Position numbers and translations under genes: made by a program. A stretch of 58,556 nucleotides of DNA from Faecalimicrobium dakarense. GTDB taxonomy: Bacteria > Bacillota > Clostridia > Peptostreptococcales > Peptostreptococcaceae. The stretch is from positions 1 through 58,556 of the forward strand of contig NZ_HG529236.1 of the NCBI RefSeq assembly GCF_000499525.1, written 5' to 3'. The notes under the pieces were generated by a model. The model made no database searches. It saw nothing but the letters and a program-made list of their open reading frames with translations, and was not told the origin of the DNA. This document shows positions 9,982-18,479 of this stretch, in pieces; the stretch's first letter is position 1; every line of letters starts with the position of its first letter.

Positions 9982-10257
9982 ATGCAAGAAAACATAATAA
10001 GCTTAGTCGACGAAAATGGAGTTGAAGCTCAATTTGAAATAATATTAACTCTAGAAGCAGAAGGAAAGGAATACGCTATATTAATGCCTGTTGAAGATGA
10101 AGAAGCAGAAGAAGCATTAATATTTAGAATAGACCAAGATGAAGAAGGAGAAATATTAGTTCCTTTAGAAGATGATGCAGAATACGAAATAGTTGTAGAT
10201 GTATACAATACATTAATGGAAGAAGAAGGATTAAACTTCGACGAAGACGAGCAATAA
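9982..10257 (+). CDS. DUF1292 (YrzB-like) acidic protein
   Basis: A strongly acidic 91-residue protein of the DUF1292/YrzB family, always near ruvX in Firmicutes and of unknown role. The body ISLVDENGVEAQFEIILTLE...EYAILMPVEDEE is a beta-rich repeat typical of the family. The tail is Glu/Asp-rich. GAGGTGA precedes the ATG. A strong terminator follows at 10277. Confidence 0.85.
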   Translation: MQENIISLVDENGVEAQFEIILTLEAEGKEYAILMPVEDEEAEEALIFRIDQDEEGEILVPLEDDAEYEIVVDVYNTLMEEEGLNFDEDEQ

Positions 10258-10276
10258 TATATAACTTATAACTTGT

Positions 10277-10317
10277 AGCTTCTTAAAATCAAACTTGATT
10301 TTAAGAAGCTTTTTTTA
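10277..10317 (+). terminator. Strong terminator after DUF1292
   Basis: A 16-bp perfect stem beginning AGCTTCTTAAAATCAA has a 2-nt loop and seven Ts. It closes the ruvX/DUF1292 unit. Confidence 0.95.
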
Positions 10318-10507
10318 TTGTATATAAAATTGATAATAGATAAATGATATGTTTATATAAAAAAGTAATTAATAAATAAGTAATTTAAATATGACTTACA
10401 AAAAAATCATAACAAGTAAATATATTGTAATTTATATAATAAGGGTAATTTTTAGATTAAGAGGAGAAAATAAAAATATAAATCTAATCTTAAAAGGCAG
10501 TGATAAA

Positions 10508-11407
10508 ATGACAAAATTAAAAAATATATTAATTTTATCTTTAGCATTTATCTTTATGATATGTTCAAACAATGTTTATGCTGAAGACGATTTTAATGAA
10601 GTTTCTAATCAAAACAAAGTAGACAATATATTGCTAATAGGTAGAGATAGTCTTAGTAATAAAGGGCCAGCAAGGTCAGATTCAATGGTAGTTTTAACTA
10701 TTGATAACCTTAATAAGTCTTTAAAGTTAACATCATTAGTAAGAGATACTTTAGTTGATATACCAGGTAAAGGTCGTGAAAAATTAAATCATGCATATGC
10801 CTATGGTGGAGAAAAGTTACTAATTCAAACTATTAATGAAAACTTTAATTTAGATATAACTGACTATGCAGTTGTAGATTTTAAATCATTTATTGATGTT
10901 GTAGATGTTTTAGGTGGAGTTGAAGTAGATATTAAAGAAAATGAAATTAACCACTTAAATAAATTTATTAAAACATGTTATGGTTTCAATGATTCAAATA
11001 AGGGTAATATTAAGTATATAGAAAATAAAGGGATTAATAATTTAAATGGATATCAAGCATTAGCTTATGCTAGAATTAGAAAAATAGACACAATATACAA
11101 AAGAGATGAAAGACAAAGAGCGATTTTAACTAGTATAGCTAATAAATTGTCAAATACATCTATAACTAAATACCCTAAAGTAGTTAAAAGTGTATTAAAA
11201 CATGTAGATGTTAATATAGCTTTAGATAAAATAATGAAACTTGCATTTTCAGCTCATGAACTTGCAAGCTATGATATTAAACAACTAGAGTTTCCACTTG
11301 AAGATTATAGAGAAGAAGGACGATTAAATCAAGATGGAATGTATGTGGTTAAATGGAATATAGATAAGAATTTAGAGATTCTGCATAACTTCATTTATGG
11401 CAATTAA
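10508..11407 (+). CDS. LytR-CpsA-Psr (LCP) family protein
   Basis: LCP enzymes move undecaprenyl-linked glycopolymers onto peptidoglycan at the outer membrane face. The start chosen at 10508 gives a proper signal peptide (MTKLKNILILSLAFIFMIC..., ending at VYA). An upstream ATG in frame at 10391 would add 39 residues that look untranslated. LCP hallmarks are present: NILLIGRD, GPARSDSMVVLTI, SLVRDTLVDIPG, KLNHAYAYGG, and the C-terminal YARIRK...RDERQRAI with the conserved arginines. The protein is 299 residues long. It stands alone between a terminator and the fur promoter. Confidence 0.85.
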   Translation: MTKLKNILILSLAFIFMICSNNVYAEDDFNEVSNQNKVDNILLIGRDSLSNKGPARSDSMVVLTIDNLNKSLKLTSLVRDTLVDIPGKGREKLNHAYAYGGEKLLIQTINENFNLDITDYAVVDFKSFIDVVDVLGGVEVDIKENEINHLNKFIKTCYGFNDSNKGNIKYIENKGINNLNGYQALAYARIRKIDTIYKRDERQRAILTSIANKLSNTSITKYPKVVKSVLKHVDVNIALDKIMKLAFSAHELASYDIKQLEFPLEDYREEGRLNQDGMYVVKWNIDKNLEILHNFIYGN

Positions 11408-11430
11408 CAAAAATAACGTTTTCTTAAATG

Positions 11431-11481
11431 TTGACAAAAACTTGATTATCAATTAAAATAATTAATAAAGATTATCAATTG
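11431..11481 (+). promoter_or_regulatory. fur promoter with two operator-like palindromes
   Basis: TTGACA at 11431-11436, a 17-nt spacer, and TAAAAT at 11454-11459 form a near-consensus promoter. The spacer contains TTGATTATCAATT (11442-11454), and an 11-nt copy, GATTATCAATT, recurs at 11470-11480. TTGAT-T-ATCAA is a palindrome, and the repeats resemble half of a Fur box. Autoregulation of fur is therefore likely. Confidence 0.7.
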
Positions 11482-11499
11482 AAAAATAAGGGTGATATT

Positions 11500-11940
11500 A
11501 TGATTAATACGATGGATATATTAAAAGAAAAATTAAAAGAAACAGGATTTAAAATTACTCCACAAAGGAGAGCTATAGTAGATATATTACTTAAAAATAA
11601 TTCAGAACATCTAAGCAGTGAAGAGATATATGATTTAGTAAGAGTAGATTGTCCAGAGATTGGGCTTGCTACCGTTTATAGAACAATGCAACTACTAGAT
11701 GAAATAGGAGTAATATCAAAACTTAATTTAGATGACGGATGTATAAGATATGAACTTAGCTTAGATAGACAAGATTGTCATAATCATCATCATCTTATTT
11801 GTAAAAGTTGTGGAAAGATAATGGAAGCTCAGGAAGATTTATTAGATAATATTGAAAAACAAATACAAGAATTATATAAATTTAAAATATTAGACCATGA
11901 TGTTAAATTCTATGGATTATGTGATGCATGCAGTAAATAA
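11500..11940 (+). CDS. fur: Ferric uptake regulator, Fur family
   Basis: A 146-residue metal-dependent repressor. The winged helix is at residues 1-85, with the recognition helix region GLATVYRTMQLLDE. The metal-sensing region has CHNHHHLICKSCGKI and the C-terminal CDAC, so the two CxxC zinc pairs and a histidine cluster are intact. The ATG at 11500 follows AAGGGTGAT; an ATG 21 nt upstream lacks a good site. I prefer Fur over PerR or Zur because of the position known in C. difficile and the Fur-box-like sites at 20.5-21.1 kb, but residues alone do not settle it. Confidence 0.85.
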   Translation: MINTMDILKEKLKETGFKITPQRRAIVDILLKNNSEHLSSEEIYDLVRVDCPEIGLATVYRTMQLLDEIGVISKLNLDDGCIRYELSLDRQDCHNHHHLICKSCGKIMEAQEDLLDNIEKQIQELYKFKILDHDVKFYGLCDACSK

Positions 11941-11974
11941 TACTAAAAATTAGCGCCAACGTGGTTGCTAAAAA

Positions 11975-12006
11975 AATGTAAGTCCCAAGTTGGACTTACA
12001 TTTTTA
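11975..12006. terminator. Bidirectional terminator between fur and the YdjM-type gene
   Basis: The stem AATGTAAGTCC / GGACTTACATT has a 6-nt loop, with As before it and Ts after it. It can serve both convergent genes. It overlaps the last codons of the minus-strand gene. Confidence 0.85.
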
Positions 12007-12733
12007 TTATAGTGAAAATTATCAAACTTACTAATAATAGAACAAACAGCATTTCTAATATGTTATTAAACCCACTTCCAACCCTAAAGAACCCTAAAGA
12101 GAATTTTTTATTACTTATTGGATATAAAAGGGGAATTCCTGATTTTGTAAATAAATCGCCTAAAAATAAATGGCTAGCATAACTAATAGTACCAAAAAAG
12201 GCCAAATTAGATATATTATATATTAGTTCTATTTGTTTTAATAGAAAATATATTAACACAGTAGCAAATATACTATGAGAAAAACTTCTATGCTTAAGCC
12301 ACGGGAAAGTTGCTAGCATTAGGCAAAAAATTGAAAAATATATTTTTACATTTATTAAATAAAGACATATAGCTAAAAAAACAAATATTAGAGATAAAAA
12401 TATTTTTCTAAGTAATGTATGAGTTAACTTAGCTTCTATTATTATAATAGCTATAAATGTTACTACAGAGCTTATATAAAAATTATCGTTTATTTTTAAA
12501 GATATAAAGAAGATTGCTATATTTATCAAGTATATTGTTGCTTTTAGTATAAACTTAGATACATTCTTTTTTAAAAAGAAGTCTGAAACAATAGAATTGG
12601 ATTCATCTAAGTCTGGAAGTATTGAGAAAAAAGCAGACAAGATAAGATTAAAGATAGAAATAGGTATTTTAAAAAAAAGAGAAGCCTGTATAACGCTTAA
12701 AACACCTATGGCACAGTGGGTTTTACCTCTCAT
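11996..12733 (-). CDS. YdjM-family membrane metal-dependent hydrolase (DUF457)
   Basis: A 245-residue multi-span membrane protein of the YdjM/DUF457 family. Predicted metal ligands are present: H6 in MRGKTHCAIG, LPDLDESNS, KHRSFSHSI, and ASHLFLGDLFTKSG. Members are called LexA-regulated inner-membrane hydrolases, but substrates are unknown. About six hydrophobic segments can be seen. AAAGGAGG lies four nt before the ATG on the minus strand. It is a single gene, convergent with fur. Confidence 0.82.
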   Translation of the reverse strand: MRGKTHCAIGVLSVIQASLFFKIPISIFNLILSAFFSILPDLDESNSIVSDFFLKKNVSKFILKATIYLINIAIFFISLKINDNFYISSVVTFIAIIIIEAKLTHTLLRKIFLSLIFVFLAICLYLINVKIYFSIFCLMLATFPWLKHRSFSHSIFATVLIYFLLKQIELIYNISNLAFFGTISYASHLFLGDLFTKSGIPLLYPISNKKFSLGFFRVGSGFNNILEMLFVLLLVSLIIFTIIKM

Positions 12734-12953
12734 ATGTCCTCCTTTAATTTGGTATATTATAATCAGAGAATATCAGAATAGGATAACTTTGTCAAAATAA
12801 TACAATAAATGTATTTTAAATATTACTTAAATTATAGCAGGAAATATGGTACAATGATAATAACTGGTAAAGAGTGCGTGATTTGATATTATCTAAATTA
12901 TAGAACGTGTTGAAATTTAAGAAAAATTGAATAGACAGAAGGAGATGATGCAA

Positions 12954-14621
12954 TTGTTCAAGAAAAATGCCAATAAAATAAAGATAATGGCACTGGGTGG
13001 GCTTAACGAAGTCGGAAAGAACATGACTCTTGTTGAGTATAAAGATGAAATAATTGTAATAGATGCTGGGCTTAGTTTCCCAGGAGACGACATGTTGGGG
13101 ATAGACATAGTCATACCTGATATAACTTATTTAATAAAAAATAAGGATAAAGTAAAGGGTATATTTATTACACATGGGCATGAGGACCACATCGGAGCGC
13201 TTCCATATATATTAAGAAAAGTAAATGTACCTATATATGGATCAAAACTTAGTGTAGGGCTTATACAAGTTAAGTTAAAAGAGCATAAAATGAATAATGT
13301 TAAGCTAAACGTTGTAACTCCAAAGCAAATGATAAAGCTTAGCAATATGGAAGTAGAGTTTATAAAGAACAATCATAGTATACCAGATGCTTGCTCTATA
13401 GCTGTTCATACGGACCAAGGTATAATATATCACACAGGAGACTTTAAAATAGATTATACTCCTATGGATGGAGAAGTTATGGATATACCAAGAATCTGTG
13501 AACTTGGTAAAAAAGGAGTACTTTTACTACTAGCAGAAAGTACTAATGCTAAGAGACCAGGATATACTATGTCAGAAAGAATAGTAAGCTCAAGACTAGA
13601 AGATTTATTTAGAAAAGCTAGTAATAGCAGAATAATAGTTGCAACATTTGCATCTAACATACACAGGCTACAACAGATAATAAATACAGCGGAAAAGTTT
13701 AATAGAAAAGTAGCAGTGTCAGGAAGATCTATGGTAAATGTAGTTAACGTTGCTAGAGAGTTAGAATATATAGATATCCCAGATAATATGTTAATAGACC
13801 TAAATGATTTATCTAAATATGAAGATAATGAAATAGTTTTAATAACAACAGGATCTCAAGGAGAGCCAATGTCAGCTCTTGCAAGAATGGCAAGTGCTGA
13901 ACATAAAAAAGTAGAAATAAAAAATGGAGATTTAATAATAATATCAGCTCATCCAATACCAGGGAATGAGAAACCAATATCAAAAGTAATAGACTTCTTA
14001 TTTGAAAAAGGAGCAGAAGTAGTTTATGATGAAGCAGACATACATGTTTCAGGGCATGCTTGCCAAGAAGAATTAAAGCTTATTCATAGAATAACTAAGC
14101 CTAAATTCTTTATGCCAGTTCATGGTGAATATAGAATGTTAAAGAAACATGCTGAATTAGCAGAAGAATTAGGAATGCCAAGTCAAAATATATTTATAAA
14201 TAAAACTGGAGAAGTTTTAGAGATAGATAGAAATTCAGCTAAGGTAGTTGGAAATATACCAACAGGAAATGTATTAGTTGATGGATTAGGTGTTGGAGAT
14301 GTAGGGAATATAGTATTAAGAGATAGAAAACATTTATCAGAAGATGGACTGATGATAGTAGTAGTAACAATATCAAAAGAAGACGGAAAAGTATTAGCAG
14401 GACCAGACATTATATCTAGAGGATTTGTATATGTAAGAGAATCAGAAGATTTAATGGATGGAGCAAAAAATGTAATTAAGCAAGTCTTAAAAGACTGTGA
14501 AGATAGAAATATAAAAGAGTGGGCTTATTTAAAGAATAATATAAAAGAAAACTTAAAAGAGTACCTATACCAAAAGACAAAGAGAAATCCAATGATACTT
14601 CCTATAATAATGGAGGTATAA
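12954..14621 (+). CDS. rnjA: Ribonuclease J (TTG start)
   Basis: A metallo-beta-lactamase/beta-CASP ribonuclease with 5'-exonuclease and endonuclease activity in mRNA decay and rRNA maturation. HGHEDHIG holds the zinc ligands, GDFKID and HVSGHA follow, and a C-terminal domain is present. I place the start at TTG 12954: AAGGAG at 12939-12944 is 9 nt away, whereas ATGs at 12945 and 12948 touch the site. This gives 555 residues, the length of B. subtilis RNase J1. The gene is transcribed alone and has a terminator at 14626. Confidence 0.93.
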   Translation: MFKKNANKIKIMALGGLNEVGKNMTLVEYKDEIIVIDAGLSFPGDDMLGIDIVIPDITYLIKNKDKVKGIFITHGHEDHIGALPYILRKVNVPIYGSKLSVGLIQVKLKEHKMNNVKLNVVTPKQMIKLSNMEVEFIKNNHSIPDACSIAVHTDQGIIYHTGDFKIDYTPMDGEVMDIPRICELGKKGVLLLLAESTNAKRPGYTMSERIVSSRLEDLFRKASNSRIIVATFASNIHRLQQIINTAEKFNRKVAVSGRSMVNVVNVARELEYIDIPDNMLIDLNDLSKYEDNEIVLITTGSQGEPMSALARMASAEHKKVEIKNGDLIIISAHPIPGNEKPISKVIDFLFEKGAEVVYDEADIHVSGHACQEELKLIHRITKPKFFMPVHGEYRMLKKHAELAEELGMPSQNIFINKTGEVLEIDRNSAKVVGNIPTGNVLVDGLGVGDVGNIVLRDRKHLSEDGLMIVVVTISKEDGKVLAGPDIISRGFVYVRESEDLMDGAKNVIKQVLKDCEDRNIKEWAYLKNNIKENLKEYLYQKTKRNPMILPIIMEV

Positions 14622-14625
14622 TTAT

Positions 14626-14664
14626 AAGAGATTGAATATAATTTATTATATTCAATCTTTTTTA
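14626..14664 (+). terminator. Terminator after RNase J
   Basis: The stem AGATTGAATATAA / TTATATTCAATCT has a short loop, followed by TTTTTT. Confidence 0.88.
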
Positions 14665-14695
14665 TTGAAGTAATATATAATATCTGGAGGTTTTT

Positions 14696-15031
14696 ATGGG
14701 AGTTTATGATACAGCTACAAAGTTAGCTAGTGAAATAAAAAATAGCAAAGAGTACAAAGATTTTAGAAAATCTATGCAAGATGTTAAATCTGATAAAGAA
14801 TGCGAGCAACTACTAAAGGATTATAGATTAGTTCAAATGCAAATTCAAAGCTATGCCATTAAGAATCAACAAATAGATAAAAAAACTAATACTAAGATAG
14901 AAAATACAAAAAAGAAAGTAACAAATAATAAAAAACTGTATAATTACTTAACTAATGAGCAAAAACTAACTCTAATGATGGATAATATAAATAAAATATT
15001 AGCTCAGGCAGTGGAAAAAGATTATAGATAG
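14696..15031 (+). CDS. YlbF/YmcA-family protein
   Basis: A 111-residue, largely helical protein of the YlbF/YmcA (Com_YlbF) family. In B. subtilis, YlbF, YmcA and YaaT form a complex that helps RNase Y mature mRNAs and promotes competence, biofilm and sporulation. The heptad-rich helices run from TATKLASEIKNSKEYKDF to LMMDNINKILAQAVEK. It lies just downstream of RNase J, a suitable RNA-decay neighbour. GGAGG precedes the ATG. Which paralogue it is cannot be said. Confidence 0.8.
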   Translation: MGVYDTATKLASEIKNSKEYKDFRKSMQDVKSDKECEQLLKDYRLVQMQIQSYAIKNQQIDKKTNTKIENTKKKVTNNKKLYNYLTNEQKLTLMMDNINKILAQAVEKDYR

Positions 15032-15083
15032 TTAATATTAAAAGATGAAAATTATTATATAAACAAAAGAGAGGTAAGTTACT

Positions 15084-15371
15084 ATGAAAATATTAGTAAT
15101 GAAAATAGACCTTAGAGCTAGTTGGGTACATTCGCTAAAAGAAAAAAGGATGGTAGTAAAAAGTTTAGTTAAAAAATTGCAAAATAATTTTAATGTATCT
15201 GCTTCTGAAATAGAAAATCAAGATTTACATCAAAGAATTACAATAGGAATAGCATCAATCTCTTTAGACTCTAAACAAGGAGATGCTGCTAGAGAGAAAA
15301 TTTTAAACTTTATAGATGAAAATACAGATGCAGAAATAATAGAAATTGAAGAAGAGATCAGTGACTATTAA
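15084..15371 (+). CDS. DUF503 (YlxP-like) protein
   Basis: A 95-residue protein of the DUF503/YlxP family. The characteristic run SLKEKRMVVKSLVKKLQNNFNVSASEIENQD is at residues 16-46, followed by a ferredoxin-like sheet and an acidic tail. YlxP is usually near rbfA/infB and has no firm function, though it has been linked to ribosomes. Its position here, after ylbF, is different. GAGAGG precedes the ATG. A terminator follows directly. Confidence 0.85.
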   Translation: MKILVMKIDLRASWVHSLKEKRMVVKSLVKKLQNNFNVSASEIENQDLHQRITIGIASISLDSKQGDAAREKILNFIDENTDAEIIEIEEEISDY

Positions 15372-15373
15372 AT

Positions 15374-15403
15374 AAAAAAGCTTAGAGAATTCTAAGCTTT
15401 TTT
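15374..15403 (+). terminator. Terminator after DUF503
   Basis: The stem AAAAAAGCTTAGA / TCTAAGCTTTTTT has a GAAT loop. Confidence 0.9.
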
Positions 15404-15528
15404 GTATACAATCAAATGTATATACATTATCCTAAAAAACAGTTGACTTACATATAAAAACGGTGGTACGTTATAATATAAGTAATAACTTGAAGATTAA
15501 TAATGTGAAAATAGGGGATGGTATAAGT

Positions 15529-16281
15529 ATGACAAAGCTAATAATAAACGCAGATGATTTTGGGTATACTGAAGGTGTTAACCTAGGAATAATATCAGCA
15601 TATAAAAATGGAATAGTAAGTTCTACAACTATGATGAGTGCGATGCCAGGATTTGAACAAGGAGTAAAGTTATTAAAAGAGAATCCAGGACTAGGGTGTG
15701 GAGTTCATATGACTTTAAGCTGCTATAGACCACTAATTAAAACTCACAAAACAATTGTAGATGAAAATGGATATTTTTATAAAAGGATCACAAATGATAC
15801 TTTGGAAAACATGGACATGGATGAAATATATGGAGAATTCTGTGCTCAAATAGATAGAGTAATAGAGTCTGGCATAAAAATAACTCATTTAGATAGTCAT
15901 CATCATGTACATGGACTAGTAAAGTTAAAGCCAGTAATTGAAAAAGTATTAGATAAGTATAAGTTACCAATTAGAGGCGGATTTGAATATGATCTAGATT
16001 ATGAAAATATAATACCTATTATAGATACTTTTTATGCTGATAATGTAGACTATGATTATTTTGAAAAAAATATGGAAGAGTTAAAAAAATATGAAATAGC
16101 AGATATAATGACTCATCCAGCTTTTGTTGATGAATTTTTATTAAATTCAACTTCTTATGCTATACCAAGAACTAAAGAACATAAGATATTAACATCTAAA
16201 AATATAAAGAAAATATTAGATGATAACAATATAACTTTAGTTAATTATAGTGATAAAAGTATTTTAGAAAATAAAAATTAA
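15529..16281 (+). CDS. chbG: ChbG/YdjC-family carbohydrate deacetylase
   Basis: A 250-residue metal-dependent deacetylase of the ChbG/YdjC family, which in E. coli removes an acetyl group from chitobiose or its phosphate. The start ATG 15529 follows AGGGGATG and puts INADDFGY, with the paired Asp metal/base residues, at residues 6-13. HLDSHHHVHG and MTHPAF supply the remaining ligands. It is followed 129 nt later by a PTS IIB of the cellobiose/chitobiose class, supporting a phospho-disaccharide substrate. A second ChbG is encoded at 48782. Confidence 0.85.
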   Translation: MTKLIINADDFGYTEGVNLGIISAYKNGIVSSTTMMSAMPGFEQGVKLLKENPGLGCGVHMTLSCYRPLIKTHKTIVDENGYFYKRITNDTLENMDMDEIYGEFCAQIDRVIESGIKITHLDSHHHVHGLVKLKPVIEKVLDKYKLPIRGGFEYDLDYENIIPIIDTFYADNVDYDYFEKNMEELKKYEIADIMTHPAFVDEFLLNSTSYAIPRTKEHKILTSKNIKKILDDNNITLVNYSDKSILENKN

Positions 16282-16324
16282 ATGTATAGACAATTGAAAA
16301 TAAATAGTGTATTATTATAATATA

Positions 16325-16342
16325 TTAAAAAACGTTTTCAAA
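16325..16342 (+). promoter_or_regulatory. Candidate catabolite-response (cre) element
   Basis: AAAAAACGTTTTCAAAA, upstream of the PTS IIB gene, resembles the clostridial CcpA site, whose core is GAAAANGTTTTC. It differs mainly at the leading G. CcpA repression of the PTS gene would make sense. Confidence 0.5.
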
Positions 16343-16410
16343 AAGTAGATAATATAATACTAAATAAATATTAAGTACTTAGGTACGTTAAATACTAGGA
16401 GGAAAATATT

Positions 16411-16716
16411 ATGATAAGAATAATGTTAGCTTGTTCAGCAGGTATGTCAACATCTTTATTAGTAACAAAAATGGAAGCAGCAGCAAAAGAAAAGGGAATA
16501 GAAGCTAAAATTTGGGCAATAAGTGAAGCTAATATAGATAAAGAAATAGGAAACTTTGATGTTTTATTACTTGGACCACAAGTTAGATTTATGTTAGAAA
16601 AAGCTAAGAAAATAGTAGATGGAAAAGCACCAGTTGAGGTTATAAACATGGCTCATTACGGAATGTGTAATGGAGCAGCTGTATTAGATAGAGCGATAGA
16701 ATTAGCAGGTAAATAA
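16411..16716 (+). CDS. PTS IIB component, lactose/cellobiose/chitobiose family
   Basis: A 101-residue stand-alone phosphotransfer protein. The active-site cysteine is C8 in MLACSAGMSTSLLV, the classic IIB loop of the cellobiose/chitobiose class, and GPQVRFM follows. It receives phosphate from IIA and gives it to the incoming sugar at IIC. No IIA or IIC gene of this class is in the window, so it is an orphan that must work with distant partners or have a regulatory role. It has its own AGGAGG site and terminator. Confidence 0.9.
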   Translation: MIRIMLACSAGMSTSLLVTKMEAAAKEKGIEAKIWAISEANIDKEIGNFDVLLLGPQVRFMLEKAKKIVDGKAPVEVINMAHYGMCNGAAVLDRAIELAGK

Positions 16717-16720
16717 TTAT

Positions 16721-16757
16721 ATTTAAAAAGGATGCCAAAAGGCGTCCTTTTTAAATA
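16721..16757 (+). terminator. Terminator after PTS IIB
   Basis: The stem ATTTAAAAAGGATGCC / GGCGTCCTTTTTAAAT, with one G-U pair, has an AAAA loop. Confidence 0.85.
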
Positions 16758-16836
16758 TACAAAAAATAACAATTATAAAAGCCGAGTATTAGTAGAAAAT
16801 AATTACATATAAATAAATGCTAATAGGAGGCTAAAA

Positions 16837-17034
16837 ATGAATAATATAACAAATCAAAATGCGAGAATGGCTTTAAAACAAGTAAGAATGGAAATAGCAG
16901 CAGACTATGGTATGGATTATGAATATGCATTTGACATAATAGAAAATGCACATAATAATGGAGCTTTAGCTAGCCACTTTAAAAAATTAGAAAATAAAAA
17001 ATACTCATCAAGTAAAACGTCCCCAATAGAATAA
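16837..17034 (+). CDS. Alpha/beta-type small acid-soluble spore protein, divergent
   Basis: A 65-residue protein. The run MALKQVRMEIAADYGM aligns with the SASP motif AL.qmK.EiA.E.G, and NNGALASHFKKLENKK matches the second motif around NG..GG...K+LV. The second glycine pair is replaced, so the protein is divergent. Alpha/beta SASPs coat spore DNA and protect it from UV. The next gene is the sporulation carboxypeptidase dacF, and I recall a SASP at the equivalent position in C. difficile. AGGAGG precedes the ATG. Confidence 0.75.
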   Translation: MNNITNQNARMALKQVRMEIAADYGMDYEYAFDIIENAHNNGALASHFKKLENKKYSSSKTSPIE

Positions 17035-17087
17035 AAAAATGTAAATGGTAGAAAATAAGTTTAAATAAATATTAAGAGGTGACGTTG

Positions 17088-18239
17088 ATGAAAAAACTGA
17101 CTAGTATAGCTATGACTATGTTACTTGCTTTAATGCCTATGAATCTAGCTTTTGCAGGTGATCCTAGTGCTACCATAAATATATCATCAAAATCTGCAAT
17201 ATTGATGGATGTAGGAAGTGGACAGATTCTTTATGAAAAGAATGCACATGATAAGTTACCGCCAGCTAGTGTAACAAAAGTAATGACAATGTTATTAATA
17301 TGTGAAGCACTAGATGCAGGCAAAATAAAATTAGATGATAAGGTTCAAATAAGTGAAAATGCCGCAAGTATGGGCGGAAGTCAAATTTTCTTAGAACCAG
17401 GAGAAACTCAAGATATTAATACTCTTTTAAAAGGCATAGCAGTAGCTTCAGCAAATGATGGTTGTGTTGCTATGGCAGAGCATATAGGAGGTAGTGTAGA
17501 GGCATTTGTAGACATGATGAATAAAAAAGCACAAGAACTAGGAATGAAGGATACTCATTTTGCAAACACTAACGGTTTACCAGTAGATGACCATTACACA
17601 TCAGCACATGATATAGCTTTAATGTCTAGGGAATTATTAAAACATGAAACTATACACAAGTATTTAACAACTTGGATGGATAAAGTTGTAGTAGGTAAAA
17701 AACAAGCTACAATAGGACTTGCTAATACTAATAAACTTATAAAGCATTATCAAGGTGCCACTGGAGTTAAAACAGGATTTACTCAACAAGCAAAATACTG
17801 TTTATCAGCTGCAGCTAAAAGAGGAGAAACACATTTAGTAGCTGCAACACTTGGAGCTGAAACATCACCAGAAAGATTTAAAGATGCAACTGATTTACTT
17901 AACTATGGGTTTGCAAACTATGAAAGTGTAAAATTATGTGCTAAAGATGACAACGTAGCAACTTTAACATTAGATAAAGCACGAGATAATAAAGTAAACT
18001 TAGTAGCTAAAGAAAGCTTAACAGCATTAATTAAAAAAGGAAGTAATAAAGATTTCACTAAAAAAATAAAAGTTTATGACAATCCTCAACTTCCAATTAA
18101 AAAAGGAACTACTTTAGGAAAATTAGAAATTTATAAAGATAAAAAACTTGTAGGACAAGTAGATTTAGTAAATACAAAAGATATAAATAAAGCAAGTTAT
18201 TTACAAATGCTTCAAAGAGTTATAGATAACATGCTTTAA
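17088..18239 (+). CDS. dacF: D-alanyl-D-alanine carboxypeptidase DacF-type
   Basis: A secreted penicillin-binding protein that trims the terminal D-Ala of peptidoglycan. The S11-family motifs are complete: SxxK at S61-K64 (PASVTK), SxN at S121-N123 (ASAND) and KTG at 228-230. The signal peptide ends at AFA (residue 23), and a C-terminal PBP5-like beta domain follows. The start is ATG 17088 after AGAGGTG; the GTG nine bases upstream overlaps that site. The SASP neighbour supports a forespore/cortex role. The length is 383. Confidence 0.9.
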   Translation: MKKLTSIAMTMLLALMPMNLAFAGDPSATINISSKSAILMDVGSGQILYEKNAHDKLPPASVTKVMTMLLICEALDAGKIKLDDKVQISENAASMGGSQIFLEPGETQDINTLLKGIAVASANDGCVAMAEHIGGSVEAFVDMMNKKAQELGMKDTHFANTNGLPVDDHYTSAHDIALMSRELLKHETIHKYLTTWMDKVVVGKKQATIGLANTNKLIKHYQGATGVKTGFTQQAKYCLSAAAKRGETHLVAATLGAETSPERFKDATDLLNYGFANYESVKLCAKDDNVATLTLDKARDNKVNLVAKESLTALIKKGSNKDFTKKIKVYDNPQLPIKKGTTLGKLEIYKDKKLVGQVDLVNTKDINKASYLQMLQRVIDNML

Positions 18240-18242
18240 AGT

Positions 18243-18267
18243 AAAAGAAGTCGAAAGACTTCTTTTT
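18243..18267 (+). terminator. Terminator after dacF
   Basis: The stem AAAAGAAGTC / GACTTCTTTT has a GAAA loop followed by more Ts. Confidence 0.88.
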
Positions 18268-18350
18268 TACGTACAAGAAAACTATAATACATCATACACT
18301 GTAGATAACTTATTAACTTAAGTAATATAGATGCACTAATAGCAAGTAAA

Positions 18351-18402
18351 AAGGATTTTAAGCAACGGACAGAGTCATTGGCGACATGAGCGAAGTGGAT
18401 TT
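18351..18402 (+). other. GC-richer intergenic patch bounded by GGATTTTA repeats
   Basis: About 50 bases begin with AAGGATTTTA and end with GTGGATTTTA. They are clearly richer in G and C than the surrounding AT-rich intergenic DNA, and contain GCAACGGACAGAGTC and GACATGAGCGAAG. There is no ORF and no strong hairpin. It could be the trace of a small repeat or insertion. I cannot identify it. Confidence 0.4.
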
Positions 18403-18479
18403 TATATATATAAAAACTTTGATTATACCTTTGTAAATTGGTATAATAGTATTAAAATCGAAATTTAGGAGAGATAAAT

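Noticed and set aside
12597-12800. Plus-strand frame overlapping the YdjM-type gene start
   Set aside because: Runs through the conserved N-terminus of the minus-strand gene and its ribosome site, with no site of its own.
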